DNA of 16,975 nt from Methanothrix sp. GTDB taxonomy: Archaea > Halobacteriota > Methanosarcinia > Methanotrichales > Methanotrichaceae. Both the position numbers and the translations under genes were made by a program. The stretch lies in assembly GCA_011620785.1 (NCBI GenBank), contig WOYM01000048.1, positions 1 to 16,975 of the forward strand, written 5' to 3'. The notes beneath the pieces are model-generated. The model was not told the DNA's origin, searched no databases, and worked only from the letters and a program-made list of their open reading frames with translations. How positions within the stretch are numbered: position 1 is the first letter of the stretch; every line of letters begins with the position of its first letter. Shown here piece after piece: positions 7,065 to 13,232 of the stretch.

Positions 7065-7817
7065 TTACTCTCCTCCTCGGTTGGCTATCAGGGTCATCGG
7101 GGTGGCAATCACGTGGATGTACTTGCTCCAGGGCAGAATTAAGGCGAACAGACCAAGGGCGAGCAAGGTGTGAATCAGAGCGAAGTGGGGCGCGTAGATG
7201 GGATACTCAAACATGTTCCCGACCAGGAAAGAGTTGCCGCGCATCCATTCAGCATAAAATCCAGTGACAGTGATCAAGAAGACTGCTCCGATCAAGAGGG
7301 CATCATATGCGCTGGTGTTATCCCGCACGAACTTGATCAGGATCCTTCTGGATATGGCAATGGTGGAGCCGAATAGCAGAAGATATCCGAACACATCGAA
7401 GGGCAGTGCCAGCATCTCCTTTACCATCTCTGCCTCGTGGGCAAATCCGGCTAAATTGAAGTACTCCACGATATCGAGCATGAGTCCAAGGCCGGAGAGT
7501 GTCGCCAGTGCCAGGAATCCATAAAACATGGACATATGCATTACCCATCGTACCGGGCTCCTGGCAAGAGTCCTCCTGAGAAGAAGAACATCAAGCACCA
7601 CTGTCCTCAAAAATACCCAAATGCCGTCCTTAAATGCCTCATGAATCCAGGTGGCAAGGAATAACCAGAAGCTTCTGCGCAACGGGTCGTGGTAGCCGGT
7701 GGATCCGAGGCCCCATTTCTTAAAGTTAAAATATATACCATATATCCAAACAGCAAGTACAATAACTGTCAGGAGTATCACAAGTTCAAAGGTGAGGCCC
7801 AACGTGTAGAATGCCAT
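7065..7817 (-). CDS. hdrE: CoB-CoM heterodisulfide reductase, cytochrome b subunit HdrE
   Basis: A 250-residue membrane protein with about five transmembrane helices: near 8-30, 92-115, 135-157, 172-190 and 208-230. It takes electrons from reduced methanophenazine through haem b and hands them to HdrD, releasing protons outside and so conserving energy. Conserved membrane-region histidines that could bind haem include H59, H94, H211, H216 and H235. The length and the order hdrE-hdrD match Methanosarcina-type operons. The ATG is preceded by GAGGAGG. Cytochrome-dependent HdrDE marks the host as a methanogen with cytochromes. Confidence 0.95.
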   Translation of the reverse strand: MAFYTLGLTFELVILLTVIVLAVWIYGIYFNFKKWGLGSTGYHDPLRRSFWLFLATWIHEAFKDGIWVFLRTVVLDVLLLRRTLARSPVRWVMHMSMFYGFLALATLSGLGLMLDIVEYFNLAGFAHEAEMVKEMLALPFDVFGYLLLFGSTIAISRRILIKFVRDNTSAYDALLIGAVFLITVTGFYAEWMRGNSFLVGNMFEYPIYAPHFALIHTLLALGLFALILPWSKYIHVIATPMTLIANRGGE

Positions 7818-7898
7818 CTCATATCCTCCTCGTTATATTTATCACTATATCGGTGCGTTACGACCATCATTTGTGACCAATTTACCTGTGAACTAATA

Positions 7899-7909
7899 CT
7901 TAAATAATT
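7899..7909 (-). promoter_or_regulatory. Candidate BRE/TATA box for hdrED
   Basis: On the minus strand AATTATTTAAG follows a purine-rich GGGA, a plausible TFB-recognition element. Transcription would start near 7875, giving a leader of roughly 55-60 nt that contains the GAGGAGG ribosome-binding site of hdrE. Confidence 0.45.
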
Positions 7910-7980
7910 CCCTAGCTGCAGGCTGAAATTCGTCTCAAATTAGAGCGAATACTTATTTTGAGCAAGAACGAGGCTTCCTC

Positions 7981-8136
7981 ATGAGCACAGAAATGCATCT
8001 ATTCAATCCCATGGATGCTCGCGCATTAATGACTGATCTGGAAACGAAATTTCGGCTGCTCTGCGGACCATTTTGGCGGATCTGGGCAGATATTGCGCCA
8101 GATCCAGTTGGCTTTGCAGGATTTACACCCATTTAA
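7981..8136 (+). CDS. Candidate small protein, 51 residues
   Basis: An ATG with GAGG seven bases upstream (7970-7973) opens a 51-residue frame ending at TAA 8134-8136. The product begins MSTEMHLFNPMDARALMTDL and contains LLCGPFWRIW. It has a charged N-terminal half, then an aromatic and proline-rich C-terminal half; there is no signal peptide and I recognise no family. T6 at 8143-8148 directly after the stop would end the transcript. It runs convergently towards another small candidate ORF at 8298-8158. Support is limited to start context, stop context and plausible composition, so it may be chance. Confidence 0.3.
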   Translation: MSTEMHLFNPMDARALMTDLETKFRLLCGPFWRIWADIAPDPVGFAGFTPI

Positions 8137-8148
8137 AAAGAGTTTTTT
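8135..8148. terminator. Bidirectional A5/T6 run between two small ORFs
   Basis: A5 at 8135-8139 reads as T5 on the minus strand, and T6 lies at 8143-8148 on the plus strand. They sit between the stops of the convergent small ORFs. Archaeal termination needs only a T-run, so this could serve both directions. Confidence 0.35.
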
Positions 8149-8157
8149 GACCTTTCT

Positions 8158-8298
8158 TCACGGAATTTGCGGCTTTTTCTTCCTGGGCAGCTGTGGACCC
8201 GGTTTTGGACCTGGAGGAAGATCCCAGGATCCTATTCTAACCGCTGTGCTGATTTCCATTCTATCCTCAGACGATATATCAACATCAAATCTATGCAA
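8158..8298 (-). CDS. Candidate small protein, 46 residues, Pro/Lys-rich tail
   Basis: On the minus strand AGGGAGG (8304-8310) precedes a TTG at 8298 by five bases, and a CTTTATATT box lies near 8379-8388. The frame encodes 46 residues: an acidic N-terminal half including FDVDISSEDRMEI, then a tail of PPGPKPGPQLPRKKKPQIP. The tail composition is unlike chance translation of non-coding DNA. A T5 run follows the stop. I recognise no family. The plus-strand frame over the same bases (8093-8386) has a poor, cysteine- and phenylalanine-rich composition and looks like its shadow. Promoter box, ribosome-binding site, frame and terminator line up, but no homologue is known to me. Confidence 0.35.
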   Translation of the reverse strand: MHRFDVDISSEDRMEISTAVRIGSWDLPPGPKPGPQLPRKKKPQIP

Positions 8299-8390
8299 GG
8301 TTTCCTCCCTAATTTGGAGATTCGCTTTCTGCTATTCGGTTCATTCGGTATTTAACGAAATATTCCAAGACAATAATCGAATATAAAGCT

Positions 8391-8614
8391 TTCTCCCTGT
8401 TTTCCTCCAAGTCATCTGCAGCCAGCTTCTCTCAGGCATCCAGATTTAGGACAATGTGGAGAAGATAAGGTCCACAATCCAGAGAGTTGGGAATTTGAGT
8501 ATACTTTTTCAAATTTTAAAGCATACAATTTATCCATATCAGGCAGGCCCTTTACTATGCAATAGACCGGGATGACCTTTTAAAGAGTAGATGTAAATGT
8601 AATGAGCGCATGGT
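8391..8614. other. Intergenic stretch, no gene recognised
   Basis: An A/T-rich stretch between the small candidate ORFs. I see no tRNA, no convincing frame on either strand and no long repeat. The only feature of note is CTTTTAAAGA at about 8576-8585, which is correctly placed to be a TATA box for the frame starting at 8615. Confidence 0.4.
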
Positions 8615-8779
8615 GTGTTTAAAAGCTCTGCAAATGAAGATCCATTATCAGGGCTGGGGCTATCTATAAAGCTTTTGCACGCAGTCATTCTCAGGATGTC
8701 CCTCGCGAGATGCCAGGAGGAAAAGCTTCCATACGGGACCGAGTCGATTATCGGCGCCGTGATCGGCCCGCATGAGTAA
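8615..8779 (+). CDS. Candidate small protein or gene remnant, 54 residues
   Basis: A GTG about 30 nt after a TTTTAAA box opens a 54-residue frame ending at TAA 8777-8779, and this spacing would give a nearly leaderless message. The product includes SGLGLSIKLLHAVILRMSLA and ends YGTESIIGAVIGPHE. Codon choice in its second half (GCC, GGC, ATC, CTC) resembles the host's real genes. It could be a small protein, or the tail of a decayed gene whose 5' part is gone. It ends 47 nt before the antitoxin, but I see no reason to include it in that operon. The opposite-strand frame 8802-8539 overlaps it and cannot be excluded. No family recognised. Confidence 0.3.
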   Translation: MFKSSANEDPLSGLGLSIKLLHAVILRMSLARCQEEKLPYGTESIIGAVIGPHE

Positions 8780-8793
8780 TCCTTATTTACTAC

Positions 8794-8814
8794 AATGTAC
8801 ATTCAATGTGCATA
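8794..8814. promoter_or_regulatory. Palindromic operator candidate of the toxin-antitoxin operon
   Basis: AATGTACATT (8794-8803) is a perfect 10-bp palindrome. It is followed one base later by the similar AATGTGCATA (8805-8814), giving an 11-nt direct repeat just upstream of the antitoxin start. Ribbon-helix-helix antitoxins commonly bind such repeated short sites to repress their own operon. Confidence 0.5.
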
Positions 8815-8826
8815 AGGTGAGGAGCT

Positions 8827-9069
8827 GTGAATGTTAATCTTGGGGCTCCGTACGAGGTTGCTATAAAAAGCATCATCGAGAAAGGCTATGCGGGAAACCG
8901 GACGGAGGTTATACGTCAGGCCATAATGGCATATAAACGGATTATTGAAGAAGAAGAGCTGATGCTGGTACATAGAGGGGTCATGACGGAGATGGGCGAG
9001 CTGGAAGCCGAAAAGGCCGAGACCCATTCCTTTGAAGAGATAAAAAAGATCCTTGATCCTGAGCCCTGA
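8827..9069 (+). CDS. Ribbon-helix-helix (CopG/ParD-like) antitoxin
   Basis: An 80-residue protein. Residues 1-40 fit a ribbon-helix-helix DNA-binding domain: a short beta strand (VNLG), a first helix (EVAIKSIIEKG), the NRTEVIRQAI turn-helix, then an acidic EEEE. The acidic C-terminal part, ending in HSFEEIKKIL, would wrap the toxin. It should neutralise the RelE/ParE-type toxin encoded 6 nt downstream and repress the operon as a complex with it. The GTG start at 8827 is preceded by GGTGAGGAG at 8816-8824. The close spacing and gene order, antitoxin first, are typical of type II systems. Confidence 0.8.
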   Translation: MNVNLGAPYEVAIKSIIEKGYAGNRTEVIRQAIMAYKRIIEEEELMLVHRGVMTEMGELEAEKAETHSFEEIKKILDPEP

Positions 9070-9075
9070 CGATCT

Positions 9076-9336
9076 ATGGAACTCGTCTTCTCAGATTCTG
9101 CAAAAAAGGAGCTTGAGAACCTCCCGCAGGAGCTGAAGGTCCTTTTTCTGAACCGCTTGGATAAGATGATGGTGGTGCCTCCTCGCAAACAAATGAAGCA
9201 CGGGATCCCTTGCCATGTAGTAAAGGTGACAAAACAGGCGAGGATCGTCTGCGAGATCAGAGGAGAGAATATCTATGTGCTTCACTGCTTCGGGAGTCAT
9301 AAGGGGTATGAGCGATGGTACAGATCATACAAATAG
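9076..9336 (+). CDS. RelE/ParE-superfamily toxin
   Basis: An 86-residue basic protein of normal length for this fold. It starts with a beta strand (ELVFSDSA), then two helices (KKELENLPQEL and KVLFLNRLDKMM), followed by a beta sheet containing HVVKV, ARIVCEIR and IYVLHCF. The C-terminal HKGYERWYR holds the His, Tyr and Arg residues expected near the active site of RelE-type ribosome-dependent mRNA endonucleases. ParE-type members act on gyrase instead; sequence alone does not decide between them, though the C-terminal basic/aromatic cluster favours RelE. It is complete and paired with the antitoxin, so the module is probably functional. Confidence 0.8.
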   Translation: MELVFSDSAKKELENLPQELKVLFLNRLDKMMVVPPRKQMKHGIPCHVVKVTKQARIVCEIRGENIYVLHCFGSHKGYERWYRSYK

Positions 9337-9442
9337 GTCAATCTCCATATATGGCAGACCTGCCAGGGCATAACAACAGTTAGTTATTGGTAAAGGAGGC
9401 CTAACTGGCTGCTGTAGCTCTTCAATATATTCAATAGAGAGC

Positions 9443-10867
9443 ATGGAGGTGGGAGCTGGAGGGCACTGCTACGGTATGTCCGCCACCTCGGCCCTGTATT
9501 TCATGGACCCGGGATCGAGCCCCCTGTCAAAACCCACCTCGCAGATGAGCCTGGAGGAGGCATCCACCAACATTGCCGTCTATCACCGGGCGCAGATGCT
9601 GCCCCTGTGGACGGCCATGATCAGCGACTTCCGGTTCTTCCAGAGGGATCAGTCGCCGGCCAAGTGTCATCAGGCGGTGAAAGACGCCCTCAAGGACTCG
9701 CGTGAGCCGGTGATCTACGTCTATGATCCCAACTTCCCGGTGTCCAGGGCCAAGCTGCTTTTGCCAGCGCCATCTCCGCCCATCCGGTCTTCAGGCAGAT
9801 TCCGCTGGAGGATGTGAACGCTTTGGTTCCGTCCCTCAAGAAGGGCCTTTACGAAATGGCAGAGGTTCTGAGGAAGGCTAACGCCATCATGGCTGTGCTG
9901 AGATGCCCTGCTGACGCGGTCTTCACGGATGTTCAGGGCAGGCAAACGGGCATTGTTGACGGCCAGATCATAAACGAGATTCCCGGCGCAGAGGTGCTGG
10001 CCGATGGCGAGGTGGAGATCTACATGCTCCCGGCGGAGGGCAGTTATTCTCTCTCCATCGACGCTACCGATCAGGGCATGGTGGATCTGGATGTGATCAG
10101 GACCGAGGATGAATCAGCGGGCATCACCTCCTTCCAGAACATGGCTGTTCAGACCGGAGCGCAGATGACCGGCACAATTCAGGCAGGTGGAGAGATCTCA
10201 AACCTTCAGTCCGGCTCGGAATCGATACCTTCAAGCCTGGACACCACGGTTGAGCTGAGCGGCTTTGCTGGCGAGGCCTCAGATAAGGATCCGGCCGAGG
10301 GCTCCACCTCAGGCGGTGAGGTCGAGGCCCAGGAAGAGCTGATAATGGAGGTCAATACCCTGGGAGGAGTCGGCAACGCTCCCACCAGTCCGGTGCAGTT
10401 CACCCTGGATCGTCCCTACACGATCACCAGGATTCGCACCTATCACTGGAACTACGGCTCCGGCCAGACTCCGGGAACAATAGCCATTCAGATGCCTATT
10501 GGATGGTAGAGCCCGGGGCGGCACTGCCGTCCGGCGTCTATACTCTGGTTGACTCCGATCCCGATACCTGGTCGCAGAACAGCGAAACGGGCTGCAGGGG
10601 AGTCGCTCATATCTGGGGACGATGCAGCTTCAGCAGTCCGGCGATCAGGTTTCCGGGAACTACACCCACGATCAGGGGCGAATCGACGGGACGGCATTCG
10701 GAAGCCAGCTGGTTGGCACCTGGTCCGAGGCTCCCTCATACAGCCCGCCGGATGATGGCGGAGATATGGAAATCGTGATGTTGGAGGACTGTCAATCCTT
10801 CTCCGGCAACTGGAGGTACGGATCGGAGGGCGGCTGGTCCGGAGGCTGGACCGGGTCGCGCCAGTGA
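9443..10867 (+). pseudogene. Frameshifted remnant of a large secreted multidomain protein
   Basis: Four successive frames together read like one protein. 9443-about 9760 holds GGHCYGMSATSALYF, a papain-like or C39-like cysteine motif. From about 9760 the frame shifts at a T4 run and continues (FASAISAHPVFRQIPLEDV and onward) to about 10490. There the reading jumps again to a beta-rich stretch, 10490-10613, with AYWMVEPGAALPSGVYTLVD and SDPDTWSQN. A final jump near 10615 leads to a domain running from GTMQLQQSGDQVSGNY to a C-terminal Gly/Trp-rich end. No signal peptide or proper start is visible, so the 5' end is also missing. The last two junctions look like small deletions between domains. 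It is most likely a decayed surface or secreted protein. The T4 shift alone could be a sequencing error, but the others are not explained that way. Confidence 0.75.
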
Positions 10868-10873
10868 ATCTCA

Positions 10874-10908
10874 GGGCCTGGTGTTTCAAAACCGGGCCCA
10901 TAATTTTT
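10874..10908 (+). terminator. Hairpin terminator after the surface-protein remnant
   Basis: GGGCCTGGT (10874-10882) pairs with ACCGGGCCC (10891-10899) through nine pairs, one a G-U, around an 8-nt loop. ATAATTTTT follows at once. It lies 6 nt after the last reading frame of the pseudogene. Confidence 0.7.
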
Positions 10909-11059
10909 AGACTCCAATGATCGCCAGACGGCGGCTGACGGAGGCCGGCTGGCCCTGGTGATGCCGGGAATCCTTGTAGGAGCATTTGGGGTCTTCACAG
11001 GCTGCCAGGTGCTCCTGCATGAAATGGAGCCATTTGGGCAATAAGCTTTTGGAATATGG

Positions 11060-11647
11060 TTATGCCCCTGCTATCTGCTGCTCCGATCCGGATGATGAAA
11101 GCAGTCCCATGTCTTCGAGCCCCTTCCGGATGACCTGCACGCCTTCCTCGCAGTCATTTACAGTTTTGCCTCCTGTGACAACCAGCTTGCCGGAGCTGAA
11201 TACGAGCACTACGACCTTGGGCTTCTTGACTCTGCAGACCACACCAGGAAACTGCTCCGGCTCATATTCGACGTTCTCCATGCCCATGCCAAGCACGACG
11301 GCGTTCAGATTCAAGTCGACCTTAAAATCTGCTGTGGCCACAATGTTCTGAACTATTATCTCGGGCTCTGAATAGATGTTCTCGATGCCTATGGACTTGA
11401 GCGTCTCGGCCAGGGTGATGATGACCCTGCGAATATCCTCAATGTTCTTGGCTCCGGTGCATACTATCTTGCCAGAAGTAAATATGAGAAAAGCAGCTTT
11501 AGGGGCCTTGACTCTGTAGACGAGGCCAGGAAACTTCTCTTTTTTGTACTCGGCACCCTCAAGCTCGGCCTCGATCTTATAAAGATCAAATTCATCTGCC
11601 AGCTTGGTGGATGCCACCACGTTCTCTACATTTATTGTGGACCCCAT
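11060..11647 (-). CDS. tbp: TATA-box-binding protein, copy 1
   Basis: A 195-residue general transcription factor that binds archaeal TATA boxes and recruits TFB and RNA polymerase. It has the usual two direct repeats of about 90 residues, each with an FPGLVYR or FPGVVCR strand and an FTSGK or FSSGKLVVTGGK element (near residues 39-65 and 130-155). I use the ATG at 11647, not upstream codons in the same frame, because the neighbouring copy starts with the same MGSTINVENVV. A short tail of SSSGSEQQIAGA follows the last helix; the usual acidic tail is absent and copy 2 lacks this extension. A T-run separates it from copy 2, and it has its own TATA box. Confidence 0.9.
   Translation of the reverse strand: MGSTINVENVVASTKLADEFDLYKIEAELEGAEYKKEKFPGLVYRVKAPKAAFLIFTSGKIVCTGAKNIEDIRRVIITLAETLKSIGIENIYSEPEIIVQNIVATADFKVDLNLNAVVLGMGMENVEYEPEQFPGVVCRVKKPKVVVLVFSSGKLVVTGGKTVNDCEEGVQVIRKGLEDMGLLSSSGSEQQIAGA
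11137..11202 (-). repeat. 66-bp block identical to 11762-11827
   Basis: Inside the second repeat of TBP copy 1, 66 bases are identical to the corresponding part of copy 2, although the DNA on either side has diverged. It encodes the FSSGKLVVTGGKTVNDCEEG strand-helix. Confidence 0.85.
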
Positions 11648-11648
11648 A
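11514..11648 (-). repeat. 135-bp block identical to 12139-12273
   Basis: The first 45 codons of TBP copy 1, plus the base before the ATG, are identical base for base to copy 2. Identity ends abruptly after LVYR, where VKAPKAAF in copy 1 faces TKNPTAAF in copy 2. Confidence 0.9.
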
Positions 11649-11668
11649 CATAGACAATCTCTTGCTTC

Positions 11669-11676
11669 TCTTAAAT
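11669..11676 (-). promoter_or_regulatory. TATA box of TBP copy 1
   Basis: ATTTAAGA on the minus strand begins 29 bases before the ATG. The same box at the same distance precedes copy 2. No ribosome-binding site is seen, so the message is probably leaderless. Confidence 0.6.
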
Positions 11677-11705
11677 GTGGGTGTTGGTCTGAGGTGCTCA
11701 ATCTC

Positions 11706-11716
11706 AAAATTAAAAA
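11706..11716 (-). terminator. T-run terminator after TBP copy 2
   Basis: Just past the stop of copy 2 the minus strand reads TTTTTAATTTT. No stem is needed for archaeal termination, so the two TBP genes are likely separate transcripts. Confidence 0.45.
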
Positions 11717-11720
11717 CTGG

Positions 11721-12272
11721 TTAAAGTAGCCCCATGTTCTCAAGCTCCATCCTGACGATCCGCACGCCTTCCTCGCAGTCATTTACAGTTTTGCCTCCTG
11801 TGACAACCAGCTTGCCGGAGCTGAATATGAGCACTACTATCTTGGGAACTTTGATCCTGTAAACAAGCCCAGGAAAAACCTCCGGCTCATACTCGACGTT
11901 CTCCATGCCCAGGCCAAGAGTGATGGCATTCAGGTTCAATTTTGTCCCCAAATCTGCTGAGGCCACCATGTTCTGAACAGTTATCATCGGCTCGGAATAA
12001 ATATTCTCGATGCCAATGGACTTGAGCATCTCAGCCATATTGGTTATGACCAGGTGGACGTCCTCAGCGTTCTTGGCTCCAGTGCATACCACCTTGCCGG
12101 AAGTGAATATGAGAAAAGCGGCTGTGGGGTTTTTTGTCCTGTAGACGAGGCCAGGAAACTTCTCTTTTTTGTACTCGGCACCCTCAAGCTCGGCCTCGAT
12201 CTTATAAAGATCAAATTCATCTGCCAGCTTGGTGGATGCCACCACGTTCTCTACATTTATTGTGGACCCCAT
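11721..12272 (-). CDS. tbp: TATA-box-binding protein, copy 2
   Basis: A 183-residue TBP with both saddle repeats complete, at the normal archaeal length. The ATG at 12272 is chosen by analogy with copy 1; a TTG two codons upstream would add only two residues. The first 45 residues are identical to copy 1. The rest differ at roughly a quarter to a third of positions, including the second-repeat strand (FPGLVYRIKVPKIVVLIF against FPGVVCRVKKPKVVVLVF). Such paired TBPs may prefer different promoters or growth conditions, but neither role can be read from sequence. It has its own TATA box and ends at a T-run before copy 1. Confidence 0.9.
   Translation of the reverse strand: MGSTINVENVVASTKLADEFDLYKIEAELEGAEYKKEKFPGLVYRTKNPTAAFLIFTSGKVVCTGAKNAEDVHLVITNMAEMLKSIGIENIYSEPMITVQNMVASADLGTKLNLNAITLGLGMENVEYEPEVFPGLVYRIKVPKIVVLIFSSGKLVVTGGKTVNDCEEGVRIVRMELENMGLL
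11762..11827 (-). repeat. 66-bp block identical to 11137-11202
   Basis: The partner, in TBP copy 2, of the identical block in copy 1. Its neighbours diverge on both sides, so identity within the gene pair is patchy. Confidence 0.85.
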
Positions 12273-12273
12273 A
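12139..12273 (-). repeat. 135-bp block identical to 11514-11648
   Basis: The partner, in TBP copy 2, of the identical 5' block in copy 1. The leader beyond it has diverged apart from the TATA box and a GACCAACA motif shared upstream of both. Confidence 0.9.
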
Positions 12274-12293
12274 GACAAACAATTTCAAGTTCA

Positions 12294-12301
12294 TCTTAAA
12301 T
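12294..12301 (-). promoter_or_regulatory. TATA box of TBP copy 2
   Basis: ATTTAAGA begins 29 bases before the ATG at 12272, exactly as in copy 1. GACCAACA lies just upstream of both boxes and could be a shared factor-binding element. Confidence 0.6.
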
Positions 12302-12534
12302 CTTCTTGTTGGTCCTGAGTCGCATAAATCATATTGCGATGTTTCTGCTCTCTGGAAACAGACCTGCTCGCAATGATAAGAACGATATCGGGAAGCGTTC
12401 GCGACATAAGAAGCCCTTATAATTGCATTCTATTCGAGAAAGTGCTGCAATGGAATCCATCATCAAAGGATACGAAACCGTAAGACCAAAGCAATTATTA
12501 TCCAGCATAAGAAAGACCTCATTGGGGGACCAGA

Positions 12535-13221
12535 TTGAAGATAACAGATCACATTCACGCCTTAAAAATCCCATTTCAGATAACGGATCCTTCCGGCCAG
12601 AAGCTTCCCAGGTTTGTCTATTGCTATCTCATATATGGCAAAAAGATAGCTCTTATCGACTCCGCTGTGGCTTCATCCGAGAATATAATTCTGGATTATC
12701 TGAATGAGACCGGCCACGGCCCGGAGGAGATCTCAACGGTCATTCTCACCCATTCTCATCCCGATCACATCTGGGCGGCGAAGAGGATCAAGAGCCTATC
12801 CGGCTGCCAGGTTGCCGCTCACTCTCTGGAGATGGCCTGGATTGAGGATGTCGAGCTACAGGGCAAAGAGCGCCCCGTTCCCGGCTTCAAATCACTGGTG
12901 GAGGGATCAATGCATGTGGACCTTACATTATTGGACGGCGATCTCGTCGATCTGGGCGGCCTTACCCTGCAGGTGATCCACACTCCCGGCCACTCCTCAG
13001 GATCCATATCCCTCTGGTGTGCGGAGGAAAAAGCCCTCTTCTCAGCGGACGCCATTTCCATTCCTGGGGACATGCCCATCTATCAGGCCATCCTGGCATC
13101 GGTCCAATCCATCCAGAAGCTGAAGAGGATTGAGGGAATCGAGTTAGGCCGGGAAAGCTTGGAAGAAGGCTCTCGAAAGAGGATCAGGAAAAAGGCTCTT
13201 TCCGTGCATTTCTCAGGATAG
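12535..13221 (+). CDS. Metallo-beta-lactamase-fold hydrolase, short C-terminus
   Basis: A 228-residue MBL-fold protein of the glyoxalase-II-like type. The metal site is visible: THSHPDH gives H73, H75, D77 and H78; TPGHSSGS gives H153; FSADA gives D172. These bind two metal ions that activate water for ester, thioester or lactam-like hydrolysis; the substrate is unknown. After SVQSIQKLKRIEGIEL the sequence becomes a run of charged residues and ends at VHFSG. The helices and last metal-binding His of the family do not align convincingly, so the C-terminus is short or altered by a frameshift. TTG 12535 is used, with GGGGGA seven bases upstream. It lies 11 nt before trm5 on the same strand. Confidence 0.7.
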   Translation: MKITDHIHALKIPFQITDPSGQKLPRFVYCYLIYGKKIALIDSAVASSENIILDYLNETGHGPEEISTVILTHSHPDHIWAAKRIKSLSGCQVAAHSLEMAWIEDVELQGKERPVPGFKSLVEGSMHVDLTLLDGDLVDLGGLTLQVIHTPGHSSGSISLWCAEEKALFSADAISIPGDMPIYQAILASVQSIQKLKRIEGIELGRESLEEGSRKRIRKKALSVHFSG

Positions 13222-13232
13222 ACATATTAACA

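Noticed and set aside
6146..7142. Plus-strand frames of 170 and 163 codons over hdrD
   Set aside because: HdrD on the minus strand has all its cluster motifs. These frames lack any domain.
8093..8386. 97-codon plus-strand frame
   Set aside because: Phe-, Ser- and Cys-rich composition, and no ribosome-binding site. It overlaps the better-supported small minus-strand ORF at 8298-8158.
8539..8802. 87-codon minus-strand frame before the antitoxin
   Set aside because: No ribosome-binding site, and its start lies inside the operator palindrome. The plus-strand frame has better codon use. Not excluded, but weaker.
9346..9355. CCATATATGG palindrome after the toxin
   Set aside because: A 10-bp A/T-centred palindrome without a partner, T-run or promoter role; easily due to chance.
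12423..12707. 94-codon plus-strand frame ahead of the MBL gene
   Set aside because: It overlaps the first 170 bases of the MBL gene in another frame and lacks domain features. At most it is leader sequence.
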